Position numbers and translations under genes: made by a program. DNA of 64,000 bases from Apostichopus japonicus (taxonomy: Eukaryota > Echinodermata > Holothuroidea > Aspidochirotida > Stichopodidae): the NCBI RefSeq assembly GCF_037975245.1, contig NC_092569.1, positions 20,577,001 through 20,641,000 on the forward strand, in the 5' to 3' direction. Positions 24,408-37,200 of the stretch are shown here, in pieces (positions within the stretch are counted from its first letter, which is position 1; the number at the start of each line of letters is the position of its first letter). Under the pieces are notes generated by a model, which worked only from the letters and a program-made list of their open reading frames with translations, was not told the DNA's origin and did no database searches.

Positions 24408-27400
24408 TTCAAACAAATTCAATCATCTGCGCAAAGGATTGGAATTGTGGTTCTTTCAAGAAGAAGTTGTGGTTTTGAAAGAAAGAAGGATATTCATTCA
24501 AACAATTGTTGTGTTTTTCATAGGCCTAGCTGTGAGTGTGTGTACTTGGGGTTTGTTTACCCCAAAATGTAGGAGGAAGCAATTTGAAGGTGTTTCGTCC
24601 CTATAGCTAAAAGTAAGACTACTCACTAAGGCCGATAGACCTGGCCTGCGTAGCATAACGTTACGGTACTCACCTACTACAAGACTAAATTGATACATTA
24701 GTATTACTTATGTACGGCTCTCGCGCAAGGCGCTCCATTTTAAAACTCCAAAGTGTTTGGAAATCGCAGGACGTACGTAACTATAACATATGTAATAGTC
24801 CCCGGGTATATATTCAGTAACTTTAGTGCACACGTTGAATGCGAAGTACCACGTCAGGCAACTTCAGTAGTATTTTTTGGTGCTTTCGTTGTACAACCAA
24901 ACAATCCTTCGGACATCCAAATATGACGGCAAGGTTGTCCGAAGGACAACCTTAACATTTTTCTTAAAAATGAGCCTTGGCTATGAGAGAACTTAGAGCT
25001 CCGCACAAGCTGAGCAGAGAAAACAAATTTTGGTACTACAAAGACATGCTTCATTGTAATTATTTTAATATACAACTCATGCCATCAAGTTAAAAGTTCC
25101 ACACAAAATTAGTGCAAGGCTATTGGTACCATGTACAAGTTATGCATGTAGAGGTCACTTGAGGTCACTGGAACCATTGCAGTAACCATATTGTCTTACT
25201 TCCATACACTTCCTTTTTTTCAAAGTGTTGATTTGTATTGATTTATCTTCGCAAAAGATTGGTCACTTACTCTCCGCCAAGTGCGGAAGCGTAATTTGAA
25301 GCCACTGCTGAAGTCTTCAACTTTATAATTAGAGGAATTTTCTTGAGATAGTGAAATTCAGTTAAATTAAAGTGCATGTATCTTCGAAATTTCAAAACAG
25401 AAAAGCCAAATCAGGGGACTGTACAACATATAATTGTACACTATGCTAAGCATATCCTATAGTCTATATTGTAGATGGCAAGTCTCTGATTTCTAGTTTA
25501 TTTCTCCGTGGTGTATGTGAGTCTTACATGTCTTAATTTGTTTCATCTGCTTAAGTCAATGTAAGTACAACTAACCTTTGTGTTCATGTCATTGCATTAT
25601 AATTACAGGTAGAGTAAGACTTTGATTACTTGCAACAAAGGTGTAAGAGCTCTCTTTATCAGAAAGGGATGATTTGGCACAACAGATAATTACTATGCAG
25701 ATCATGTGTTTTCTGTATGGCCATGACTACTTATTACCTTCCACAGTATAATTGTTCCTCATCATATGTGATTCCTATATTGCTTTCACCTTCTGATACA
25801 ATATCCGAACCATTGATTGTTACAACAACAAAAAACTAAACCTGACTAGTTTTGGTATTTACATATGAAACTGAATGATACTTACCTGTCTTCACCTTGA
25901 TGAGATGCAAAAAACAACTGAAAACAGGGAACAAGTGTAATTCCTAACCAAGGAATATGTAGATAGAATTACGCTTCTTTACTTCGTGAATGTTATTTTA
26001 CTGTATCAAATTTACACTCATTTCACAAATCTTTTCTTGCAGATTAAATGAAGTGCTTGGCATTTTCTCTTGTCACTGTTGTTTTGGGGAAATTCAACAT
26101 CGAAGGGTGCATAGCACTGCATGCACTATTGCAACCTCCTTGCATTCATTCATATATGTAAATCAAGTAAGTTTTATTGTTTAACTTAATGTTTAATTCA
26201 CATGGAATTGCATTAGCTGATAGCCCACTGTTTATTGGTAAAGTGGGACCAGTTTGGATATGTTAGGAAATTGAACAATGAATTTACTGGGGTGTCAGCC
26301 AGAAGTGACAGGACTTTGCAAAGCAAAAAGAAACTTGTCTAAAATGAAGAGAAATCGCTTTCACAGAGATCTTTCAATGCTCCTACCTTCATGTACCGTT
26401 AACTGACAAGAACAAAACAATCTTGAAACAATACCATACCCTTTGGTTTTTGAAGTGGTTTAAGTAACAAACTCTATTGACTCAGTTTGTTCCAAGCGAC
26501 TATCGTGTACTGCACTTTTACACATTTGACCTTCGACTATGATGAAAGTTCAGGAACACAGGCTGTGTGTACTGAAGTCTCCATTTTCTTGTTCGTCGGA
26601 AAAGATCAGAGGAAAACCACCGTGAAGAATCGTGATCCTTCTTTGGCTGCCAACACAGCCTGTTACTGCACTTGCTATGAAAGACAGTCTAATGCAATTT
26701 ATTTCTTTTCTACAACCGGTACTGATAATATAAAAGCTTTTCAAAAATATTTGGTACAAACTAGGAGACTGAAAAAGCAATTACTCCTTATTTTCATCCT
26801 AGTTCGTTAACAAACCATTTAATACTTTAATTGTTTCATTCCATTCCTAGATTGGTATAATCATACCAAAATACCAGGAGGAGGTAAAAAATTGAGAGAG
26901 GCTGCTATGTTAGACAGCTTTACATTAGTAGAAGCATATCTCTGGCTTGGACGATGCACATGTGAATGTAGATTGTAGTTGTTTATGAGAAAAAGTTTCA
27001 TTTCAAACCATCTCTCTGTCCACAATTGAAAAAACCCTGCTTGTACTACTTTAATGAAACTTGGACAGAGATGACATGTGATGAAGAGACATATAGAGAT
27101 GTTCAGGAATTTTATGTACAAGGTCATTTAGGGGTCGGCTTAGTAAATTCTTTGGAAATGCCTCTTCGTCCACGGACAGAAATGTGGATGTATGCAAACG
27201 TAATCATAATTATGTTCAATTATGAAGATGGTCATTTGGGGTCGGAGTTTCAAAAATTTCATGTTAAAGGAAATTTCGGTCTATTCTTGAACTGTTAGTT
27301 CAAAATCCTTTCAAACTTATCTTTCTTTTGATTATAATAAGCCACGATTACCTCTTTGTATTTGAGTTAAAAATAGTTTGTACAAGAATGTGACGTCAAA

Positions 27401-28095
27401 GGAGGAGCTAATGAATAAACCATTAAAGGTATCGTTGATAACCTCATTATTGTCTTGCAGAGCCTTTTTTAGATTTAATAGTTAATGGTTAAAGATGTTC
27501 GGTTTGCCAGTGCGAAGTGGTAAAATATATTGGTAATTAAATTCAGAATATAAATTAATTACAAATAATGAAATAAGTTAAACTAAAACATAAATTTGGT
27601 AGTAGGCTATCCTTATCAACAACAATTTGAACATAGATCTTTTAAGAACTTCCGATGTAGTTCAAAAAAAGTAGCTACTGCTACATGGCTGGCGTTTGTC
27701 GTAAGATACTATAATTAAGTCAACTTTTGTTCAATTCTTGTTCCGTAGTAAAATTTATTCAAGTGATTTTGTTTTCTTGTGCAAAGTGCTGAACAAGGTC
27801 TTGGTATTCCCTGTTATACTTCACTTGAAGTCAAGCAAGCTTCGGCATGTGACGATGGTAATGTGAAACATATGTCCTCAACATTTTGACTTCAGTATTG
27901 CATTTCTTATAGAAATTCATAGTATAAATAGTTGAGGAATTAATTTTACTAGTTTGCGAATGTTTATTTACTCAAAATTTTAAAAGTAGTAAACTCTCAG
28001 TAATTAATTATGTTGTTTTATAATTTATGTTTGCCTTTCCATAATTTGAATGCATTGCAACTTTAATCGAAAATAAGGTGGTGTAACCAATAGTA
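24408..28095. other. intergenic spacer, no gene supported
   Basis: Open frames of 60-107 codons occur on both strands (for example 26487-26810 plus and 26861-27127 minus), but none shows a known domain or convincing splice sites with it. A perfect 10-bp stem with 3-base loop (AAGGTTGTCC GAA GGACAACCTT) lies near 24932-24954. Confidence 0.45.
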
Positions 28096-28340
28096 TTAAC
28101 CAGGAAAGTGGTGATTTAACCAGGAAAGAGGTGGAACGTTCTATGATATTAACCAGGATAGTATTGGCACCAGCCAGGAAATGTTGGTTTATTTAACCGG
28201 AAAGAGATGGAATACGTTTGATATTAAGCAGGATAGTAGTCACATCAACTAGGAAATGTTGGTTAATTTAACCAGGAATGAAGTGAAATACCCATTAATA
28301 TAAACCAGGATAGTGGTTAAATCGGCAGGAAATTTAAAGT
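28096..28340. repeat. minisatellite, unit of about 77 bp
   Basis: Three or more diverged tandem units. Each contains TTTAACC(A)GGAAAGAGGTGGAA, then TATTAACCAGGATAGT and AGGAAATGTTGGTT. It sits about 0.7 kb upstream of the first FREP copy. Confidence 0.7.
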
Positions 28341-29048
28341 TGTTATGTTATGTTAAAGTTATGTTAAAGTCTCATTCACCAGGAAACCCGGTGAAGACAA
28401 CCAGGGTATGGAGGGTGGCATATAAACGAAGCTCCTACATAGTGACAATTTCACCAGTTCCTAGTGAACTTTCAACATGTTGTTTTTAGAGTGTACAAGA
28501 AAGTATCTTAATAATGGAACTAAATCTTGTTCATTGGTCAGGTGAGATTAATGACGTCAGCGAATTATGAAAAATTTTACAATATCTTGCAGTTACAGCT
28601 ATAGATTTTATTACAGTTTTCTCATTTTCATGTGCTTCTATTCGATCAATATTTATGTTATTTTTCAATGAATATGGGTTTAAAATGGATCAATAAGGGT
28701 TATGAAAAGTAGGCTATTAACAATTTGAGATGTTACAAAATGTGATGTAAACTACTACACATTTGTAAGAATGATTTTTGTGTCATTTCGATAATTTGTA
28801 ATGATAAATTGAATGTCATAGAGACTAGCAGTCTGCCTAATCAAAAGAAGGAAATGTTCGATCGTTTGATGCAGTTCCGATACGAATGCCATGATTGTAG
28901 TTATTATTGACAACCTGCAGTTATTCTGAAAGGATGAAGTGAGGATAACATTGCGTTACAAGATATTGTTGCTGCATATTCCTCCTTTTAATTCAATCGT
29001 TCTCGAATTTGTGAAAAAAGTAAGTGTAACTAAGTTTGGAAGAAGAGG
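28341..29048. promoter_or_regulatory. upstream region of FREP copy 1
   Basis: About 700 bp between the minisatellite and the signal-peptide ATG. No clear TATA box could be fixed. It contains the 5' flank of a broken gene, so activity is uncertain. Confidence 0.25.
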
Positions 29049-29109
29049 ATGTATTTAAAAGGAGTATTATTGTTAATCTTGCTTGCAGTTTCGCACATCA
29101 AAACTGAAA
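29049..29109 (+). CDS. FREP copy 1 signal-peptide exon
   Basis: A 61-bp exon encoding MYLKGVLLLILLAVSH and four more residues, a typical secretion signal with a Leu-rich core, ending in phase 1 at GTAAGC. The intact gene and the copy at 62117 begin with signal exons of the same end phase. Confidence 0.75.
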
Positions 29110-29941
29110 GTAAGCTTTATTAATATTAATTATTTTATAACATTACTTTTGGTATGATAAATATACAACGAGGTTATTTAATTTGAGTGTGTTTCTAGCT
29201 AAATGGCCCTTTTGTAATGTAAGTGTTATATATTGTGCCAATACCATTACTTCACTGCAGCTGTGCGTACATGTGTTCCTTGATAAGGTCGTTTTCAGCC
29301 AGCTGAAAAGATTTGCAGTATATAAACATAACTTAATTTGTATGAGAAGGTTATAATAAGTTATATTTTGAAACAATATAAACGTAGCGGAAGTGAACAT
29401 GAAATAACAGCTACCGTGACATTCTATGAAGTAGAATAGACAGCTAGTGTTGTATTCGGCACATATTTGGCCATACTCTAGAGATCAATTGTGAAACTAA
29501 CCAACTCTAGAGATCAATCGGGAAACAAACCAACTGAAAGTCATTTGTGAATCCTAAATCCCGATCTCGAAAGAGATACTTTAAAAAGACTCTGTTAAAC
29601 GAAATTGAAGTAAACGACAAAGGCAAATAAATGTATCTCGATAGGCTGGTTACTTTAAACAGATTTTTAGTTCCCTTGTGAACTTCTTCAGACGTGACTA
29701 CAGTTAAGTAAAAATTGAAAACAAGTTAAATAAACTTGCAATAATAATTAATCTTTTTCTATTTTAACAACTATTTTAGACACCTTCAAATGCACTCCTT
29801 TTTTTGTGATAAGGCTCCTTTTGGTCTTGTTAAGTGATGTTAATAATTTGCTTGAAAAAAGGCAAATTAAAATGTATAATTCTTAATAATGTTTCAAAAT
29901 TCAAGTTTCGTGTATTTTAAAAATTTTCCTTCACCTGTCAG

Positions 29942-30001
29942 GCAAACCGTCCAATTCAACCACAGTGCAGGACAATTACCAAACAGGTGATTATACAACA
30001 G
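29942..30001 (+). CDS. FREP copy 1 Ser/Thr linker exon
   Basis: A 60-bp exon after a CACCTGTCAG acceptor, phase 1 to phase 1, encoding SKPSNSTTVQDN and YQTGDYTT. The donor is GTAAATA. Length, phase and the Thr-Thr ending match the linker exons of the other copies. Confidence 0.7.
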
Positions 30002-30422
30002 GTAAATATACTATAGTATTTATTAGCTGCATACCTCTATTCAATTCTGACCAAAGTTCACGTAATCAGACTAACATGTTAGATAGGTGACTTTCATAAG
30101 GAACATTACCCAATTCGACGATGCAAAGAGTGTGTATAGTTCTCAATGTATACCTTTTTTACAAAGAATGACACAAACGCCATATCATTATTAATTTGGA
30201 ATCAAACTCTCTAAATAAAATACGGTTGTTCATGCAATTTGCGTTAACTTAAAGTTTAATTACAATTCTCAGATTTCTTTGGACATAATACTGTCCTCGA
30301 TTAGAGGGAATAAAATAAAAGTTTGTTTAAGGTATTGATGAGGAAGTTGGTGTATAAATCGTCAATTTATGCCGCAAACGCTTCTCCATCTTTCCTTAAA
30401 TACACAACAACTACAGCTATAG

Positions 30423-30631
30423 AGGGCGACATGTCCATCTTATATGGTTATGATGAACTGCACATGTCAAGCCACTTGTCAAGATCCAGAAGGACGATAT
30501 GGTTTCTGTAGCAACTTCACAAATGGTGCACAATGTATTTGCCCAGATGGTTTGTTTTATACGGTTATAACGACTGCGTACCCCCACAGGGTTGCAGATG
30601 TAACTATGACTACCAGAAATTCGTAGTACCA
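30423..30631 (+). pseudogene. TIL domain exon remnant with frameshift
   Basis: The frame encodes ATCPSYMVMMNCTCQ, ATCQDPEG and CICPDGLFYT. After a one-base loss near 30563 it continues in the next frame as NDCVPPQGCRC and KFVVP to a GTGAGT donor in phase 0. The cysteine order matches the TIL exon at 41995-42209. A TAG lies in frame at 30420-30422, and no nearby AG gives the phase-1 start the intact gene uses. Confidence 0.8.
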
Positions 30632-30699
30632 GTGAGTACGGTATATCTTTTTACAAAGAAATGTACAAGGCTGGTTTTTTAAATAACCACCATAGTTTC

Positions 30700-31320
30700 C
30701 CCGTATAATACATTCCTGAGCATTTTATTTAAACATACCATTGTGTGTTAACGACGTTACATCGACACACTTGCAATCAAATCTCGAAATCCCTCAACCC
30801 TAAAATAAAAATCGTATAAGAATTTAATGCGCGTGGTGACTGCTATACATACGGTATGTACCTACATGTTGGCTTACATTGCACTGACCAATCAGCTTTG
30901 CTTTCTCTAGTTACTGGATGGTTCGTTATAAATTATAAACAATTGGGTAAGGATATATACTACAAAGCTCTCGTAAGCAAGTTTTCCCTAGCCAGGGGCA
31001 TCTCTATGGCAGGGGAAACAACTCCTCAAACATTATTTTCCGACGGTCGTCATCTTATTAGGGCAGTCAGAGGAGTCTCGTTTTTTTTATTTTTCGGGGG
31101 GGGGGGGACTGCAACATTTCAGATAAATTATTTTCTGTCATGCCAAATGCGACGTTAGTCGGGATTAAATTGGGGTTGGTCAGGATAATCATCACATATT
31201 TCGGGGAAAAACTCCTAAACTTGTGTAAAAACTTCTATAATCTCTTATAGTACCAACCAAAAGCATATAGTCAATGGTGTTATAAATGAAGTCTTTCTAC
31301 ACACTGAGCTCTACGTAATT
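30700..31320. other. no feature seen between FREP copy 1 remnants
   Basis: A G-run lies near 31098-31108. No EGF or fibrinogen exon was found where the intact gene has them. An unrelated insertion is possible. Confidence 0.4.
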
Positions 31321-31494
31321 ATGAGGGATATATGGCATAACTTAATGCACGGTATACGGTATAACTTAATGCACGAACATGAAACAGTTGTGAGATGTTA
31401 TGATGGGTATGGGAGAAGTTTGACCGGTGGTGTGGAAAGGCCACCGCATCTTCCAATGCCGAGTGGAAAATCATTGTTCGTAAAACATAGGTGC

Positions 31495-31685
31495 TTTCAT
31501 GGCCCTCTCACTGGCTGCGTTGACGGGCCCTGAATGGAGATTACAACTCATCTGACCAAACTGGAGAATGCGTTTTTGATAAAGCAAACAATGAACACTT
31601 CTGTGACATTAAGAAAACAGAAATGAGCTTAAAACCATTGATTTCCTTAACCTATGTGAACATTAAAAGAATATCATGTTTGTGA
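31495..31685 (+). pseudogene. fibrinogen-domain C-terminal remnant
   Basis: The frame from about 31530 reads LNGDYNSSDQTGECVF, then DIKKTEMSLKPL. It aligns with the end of the intact FREP (NFNGRYGEPWKAGLCIY, then DIAATEMKIKPL). The stop that follows KPL in the intact gene is absent and the frame runs on to 31685. The preceding segment, HGPLTGCVDG, lies in another frame with a TGA. Confidence 0.65.
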
Positions 31686-32737
31686 TACTCTGATATTCAG
31701 CATAACTAGATATAAAGAAAACTATGTGGTAACATGAGAACAAAGGAGAAACGCCTTGTCATATATGTTGTGATGTGAACATCATGTAGCAGTAATAGAT
31801 AAGATTAAATTTGTTTAAGCGTGTATATAGAAATATTGTTAGATGATGTGTGTGTGTCCTTTGTGAATTAGACGTTGAGACGTAACGACGATCGGAGTGA
31901 GGGAGGATATATGAGAGAAGGGCTGGATGCCAAATTTAAAATACCAGCTTTGTCGATGTATAGGCCTATATGACTTCATCTCACGGATGACACTCATTCC
32001 GTTTACGCGATACAAGGTAATGACTTTAAGAATCCATGTTACGTTGCATTGTATTGGTATTTTTTGAGGCTCTCGCAATTGCAACATTTTTATGTAGCAA
32101 TGGAAGAAATTGCCATCTACATATATTACAATAAAAGTACTGATTTTGGTAATGTTTTGTTCAGCTGTAATATTACTTTCATCAATCAGCAGGGAAAGCC
32201 AGTAAACGAACTTTGGAATATCCATAGCAGATGTTCATTCATGTTTTACATACTTTAACAACTATCAAAACTATTTTTATCTTTGATAACGCAGTTTGAC
32301 TTAATTGATAATGCCCTAACCACCCTTATCGCTTTGGTGTAAAGGTACTTGTTACCAAATCTCTATGTTTCAACTTTCTAGTCTGTTGCAAGCAATGCAT
32401 AATATATATATTTCTCAGACGAGCGTAGCGGCTACGATCAAATCACAATAATAGTACAGTTATCGTTCGAATGAGAGCCCATGATGCTGAAGAGTATTGA
32501 CAAAAGTTAAAATATATGAAATAATTTAGAAGCTAAATTACTCATTCATTAACGAGACAAGGTAACATGCACATTCGTATCTTCAGGGTAACTAAAGATG
32601 GGAATTCGTAATAGTAGCAAAGCCTTTCAATAGTAAATTTAATATATTGACACATTAAAATGTTTCCGCCTCTTATCAACAAAACAGCCGATTAACACAG
32701 AGATTAGAGTAACTACTGTTACATTTTAAAGTATTTT
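31686..32737. other. intergenic, no gene supported
   Basis: A 128-codon minus-strand frame (31839-32225) has no recognised domain and no good splice context. Otherwise AT-rich. Confidence 0.4.
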
Positions 32738-32928
32738 TCCGCAGTTAAAACTGGATCATGCTGATAAATCTGATTATTTGGTAGCATGTGCTAAGAACTG
32801 AGGATATGTGTAATCCCAACAAATACATCAAACTGGATTTGTTGCGATCACACATATCCTTAGTTCTTACTGTAATCCTTATTGCACACGCTACTGGTTT
32901 ATAGCACGATCCAGCTTTTATTTTGGTA
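32738..32928. mobile_element. palindromic MITE, copy 1
   Basis: A long imperfect inverted repeat in which most of the element folds on itself. The ends include GGATCATGCTGATAAATC and, inverted, GGTTTATAGCACGATCC. It is homologous to 34659-34854 but more diverged. It lies upstream of the intact FREP gene. Confidence 0.75.
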
Positions 32929-33250
32929 CAAATATTTAATATTAATAATAGTTACTGTGTTCTCTGTATGTATCGGGTTAAAACAATCATCGTCGCGTCG
33001 TTATACTTGTATTTACCAGAGCATTGATCCTCTTTTTGACGAGGCTTCACACACAAAAAAAGAACAAAATGCTTACATCGATAATTAATGTAACAATTGA
33101 CTGTTTGGCTGCATGTGCCGTCGAAACACTTTAATTTACAAATCCTCCACCTGATTAATTGAAAACAAAACCCATTATTACAAAATGTATAGAACTAAGT
33201 ATGATGTATTAGTGTCAACACATTGAATACATCTAGATCCTCTATACATT

Positions 33251-33417
33251 TTATAGTACAAATTAGCACTTTCATGGCAAGTTTTATAATACAAATTAGC
33301 ACTTTCATTGCATATTTATAGTACAAATTAGCACTTTCATGGCATATTTTATAGTACAAAATTAGCACTTTCATGGCAAGTTTAATAGTACAAATTAGCA
33401 ATTTTAAGGCAATTTTA
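33251..33417. repeat. tandem repeat, unit about 34 bp, five copies
   Basis: Each unit contains ATAGTACAAATTAGCACTTT followed by CATGGCA and a T-rich spacer. The minus-strand frame across it is an artefact of the repeat. Confidence 0.9.
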
Positions 33418-34141
33418 ATTTCATCTGTCTTACATTTAAGTATAGTATACAGCCATAGTTGTTTTCACTTTGGTTAATGGCAGCTTGTTAGCTATGATTG
33501 CACTTTCATAGAGGATGAGTTATAAATTGAAACCAATTGTGTATTTACTGCATGGTGCCCTTTAAATGACACTCATATTAATTTAGTAAGGGATTAAAAG
33601 AATGGACGTGAAATTGACCAGTAAGCTTGCCTCAGAAGTCAACAAACACAAGTTAATATTTAACCAACCATGAATTGAATAGCGGAATATTTGATTATGT
33701 AGATCAAACTTAAAATAATCTTTAAAACTTGCCCTGGATATCTGATTGTTAATTAAGAATTAGTGCAGGTTTTTTTTTATCTTCTTGTTATATCGCGTTT
33801 TAAGCTACCTGATGATGTATGTGGTGTAAGCCTTGTTCGCCGCAAACTCATTAAATCTTGTTTTCGTAACACAATTTCTTCATTAAACCAGATCACATTC
33901 GATCAATGTTCATGAATAAAAAACAAGAAACTAATGTTGAAGTACATATGGGCCCAAACTGACATATAACAGAATTTGATTACTAGTGTTCTAGTTTTAT
34001 AGACGTACGGATAAACTTTGCAGCAGTGCACTAGATTATTTACTGCCATAATGAAAATTCAAACACGCAAACCTCTTTCTGTATTACTTATAGCACAGCG
34101 ACTTTCCTTCTATAACAAAGCATTGCCAGAAATTCACGGAC
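33418..34141 (+). promoter_or_regulatory. upstream region of the intact FREP gene
   Basis: About 700 bp before the signal-peptide ATG. A TATA-like CTATAACA near 34111 is a weak candidate. No regulatory site is firmly supported. Confidence 0.25.
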
Positions 34142-34223
34142 ATGGCAAACTTTGCCAATCGGAATCTTGCAATAACTGCTGTCTTACTTTATGCTAATAT
34201 CGTCCACATTTCGCTTGCTATGG
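34142..34223 (+). CDS. intact FREP exon 1, signal peptide
   Basis: 82 bp encoding MANFANRNLAITAVLLY and a further hydrophobic stretch to SLAM. Ends in phase 1 at GTAAGG. The copy at 62117 has an exon 1 of the same length and phase. Confidence 0.85.
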
Positions 34224-37200
34224 GTAAGGTTTGATTATTTTAATTTTGTTTTATACATTTGGTTTATAATGTAAAAGGCGTATCAACTAAGATCTTCCAT
34301 TAACTTAAAGCTAACTTGTCTGCTTATATAACTTGTATTAATGTACCATGATTTTAAAGTTTATCTTTCTCAAACAACTTTCTTATGAAAGTTGTAACAC
34401 ATAGGTACACTTGCAGAAAAATACACTCTCTTGAATATTGCGTTGCTTGTTATCTGGAATTACATCTCGCCCAATATGTTGCTGCCAGCGAGCACGGGCT
34501 TCTGGTCTAACCACAGTGATGATAACAGCTAATATATCTGATATAAAATTATTCTAGACCAACCTTATGATGTACTGTTGTGATTGAAATGTAACGAGCT
34601 TCCCTGACAACCGATTCACATAGAGATTACAGTAATTACTGTAAATGTTTAAGTTTTTTACCACAGTAAAAATTAGGTCGTGCTGATAAATCGGTAGCAT
34701 GTGCTATTAGGATTACAGTAAGAACTGAGGATACATGTAATCCACAAAACTGCATTAACTGGATTTGTTGGGATTAAACATATCCTTAGATCCCACTGTG
34801 ATCCTAATAGCACATGCTACCGATTTATAGCACGATCCGGTGTTTACTGTGGTACAAAATTTGAAGATTTATAGTAGATACTGTGTTCTCTGTGTGTATG
34901 GGTGTCTCTGAGGTATAAGGCAGTTTTGGTGATGAGAGGTGATGAAGATTAGTGTATAGAAAGTCTTGGTTTTCATTTTTTTCATTCTCTTATTACGTGC
35001 CTTTGTTCTTTAAAACAAACAGGCATATGCGAGTTCGAGAATTACATGAAAGGTCTCTCCCATCGGAATCCTCAATTAAGTGGTAACTTTATTTATTTTT
35101 ACACATTCTTAGCTGCTATTTATTCAAATTGGTTTAGCTGGGTTTTTGGTATGAGACTTATCTGTTATCCGTTCTTTTTCTTGATAAATACGTTATGAAG
35201 CAAAAACAACACAATTGTCAAATGTAACTTGTGAATAAGAAATCATTGTGATAGACAACTCAGACAACAATCTAACGAAAATCCTCTTCCGTGTGAGAGA
35301 TGCTGTTGTTCAAAAGTTACAATAGGGCATTGTCATTTTGTCATTTGTGATGTCATTGCTCTTCTATGTTTCCTTTTTTTCAAAGTTTCAATGTAAAGTG
35401 TGACATCACATCTTGACAATGAAACCAATAACCTCGTGAACTCTTATTAATAACTTCAATGTTTTAAATTCCTATTTTTTTTCATAACCTGTCCATATTA
35501 CATGGATAAAAATGTTAATAAACTACAAGTAAATAAAGGATATAGTTTGACAGTTCAAACCGTAGTTAGATGATACATATCTATAGGCTTGTTCCAGTCG
35601 TGTTTGTACTCTTAATCTCTTAATCTTCTCCGTAACGTCTGTTACATATGGTCAAGATGCTCTCTTTCCACCCCTGTCAATCTTCTGCAGCTCTTCTCAC
35701 ATCGGACCAGCTTCTCCAGCCATTCTTGTCTCTCTCTTTAGTTGCTGTCCTTCTCCAAGTCGTCTTGGGTCTGCCAACCTTCCTCCTTCCTTCTGGTGCC
35801 CATTCCATTGCTACTCTTGCATGATTTCCTGTCTCCTTCCTCATAATATGACCAATCCAATTCCATCTGCGTCTCCGTATCTCTACACTTATTCTATTTA
35901 TGCCTGTTTGCTGCATAATTCTGTCATTGCTAACTAGTTCGGTCCATGGTATCTTCAGTATTCTCCGTATGCACTTGAACTGAAAAGCATCCAACTTTTG
36001 CTCCTCTGTCTTTGTCACTTTCCATGCTTCACTTCCATATAACAGCACTGATCTTACAAGCGTTTTGAATAGTGTTAGTTTTGTCTTTCTGCCTATTGCA
36101 TCATTTGTCAATATTCTTCTTAGGTTTCTAAATGCACCACGTTTTTTTTTAACTCTTCAGTTTGAGCATTGTTTAGAATTTTACAGCAATCTTAGTAATA
36201 CATTGATCCAAGCTATTTACAGTAGGATACAGCCGGTAATTTATTTAGCGTAAATAAATTAGCATTCACTGTTGCAAAGCATATATTTGTGTTAATTTTG
36301 TACTATGCTGATAGTACTTGATAGTGCATCCGTTAGAAATGTTATATTTATCCGCTACACTGGTAGAGTTTGCTTTCAAAGAATGAAAGGAAGAAGTTCA
36401 AATTCATTCTGGAAATATCCAATTTAATGTAAACATGTAGCTAGACGACAGACAATAAATTTAAAATCAGTCTTTATTCACGAGTTACTGGTTATATTAA
36501 GTTTTTTCCTTTTTGTTCAACTATTCGAAGACCATTTTCTTAGTACTATGATTGTTGTTAGATTCAATTATGTATTTGTATATAGGCCTTAAGCTTTGGT
36601 ATCATGTTTCTGGAAAAAGATCATTTAATATACCAAACTGTTTTAGTAGTTTTATAATATAGGCATTGTCTCCTCTCGCTCATTATATTAAACTGTTATT
36701 TTACCAAACTCTTGTAATATATAATTTCTTTAACCGACTGTGGAAAATTCTAGTCAGAGGGGTTTAATCGGAAGGAATGTTTACGTCCGTTTCCGCATCA
36801 GGACTCTCAAGTTACATCCTAACAATAAAAAATCATACATTACCATTTACTCTTAAAGCCTTTTAATATTTTCTTGGTAAATAAAATCACCGTGTATTTT
36901 AACATGATGCTCTTTTTATATTCTTGACTGTTCGGACGAATGTCGACAGCCAATTTTCTGCAATCCACGAGTTCACCAGTAACCACAGCAATAACGACAA
37001 AAGGTATGGCCAAAGCTGCACACATCTTACATTTCCAACATGGATAAAAATTAATCGACATACAAATTTATTTGATTTAGACTATAGTATATTTCTGTAT
37101 TCATTGTTCTGCTTCGTTCCCCTCAGTTATGTATAACTCAAGTTAAGCAACTTTGCATAACATAAGTTTACAGAGCTATAAAAAAAATCTTGTAAACTAT

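Larger units (their letters stand above)
29049..31685 (+). pseudogene. FREP copy 1, broken (signal peptide, linker, TIL remnant, fibrinogen tail remnant)
   Basis: The parts are in the same order as the intact copy at 34142. They are a signal-peptide exon (29049-29109), a phase-1 linker exon (29942-30001), a TIL exon remnant (about 30423-30631), and a remnant of the fibrinogen C-terminus (about 31530-31685). The TIL exon has a one-base deletion near 30563 and no in-phase splice acceptor. The exons for EGF, fibrinogen N-half and fibrinogen middle were not found in the less than 1 kb available. The last remnant has lost the normal stop and is out of frame with its upstream part. A single assembly error could explain the deletion but not the missing exons. 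Confidence 0.75.

Noticed and set aside
26487-26810. 107-codon plus-strand frame
   Set aside because: No recognisable domain, no convincing start or splice sites; consistent with chance in AT-rich DNA or with repeat remnants.
36840-37061. A 60-73 codon minus-strand frame with a signal-peptide-like start, present in three copies (36840, 40469, 41252)
   Set aside because: The copies lie in duplicated intron DNA and differ mostly by residue-changing substitutions, so there is no sign of selection to keep a protein. No splice partner or domain was found.
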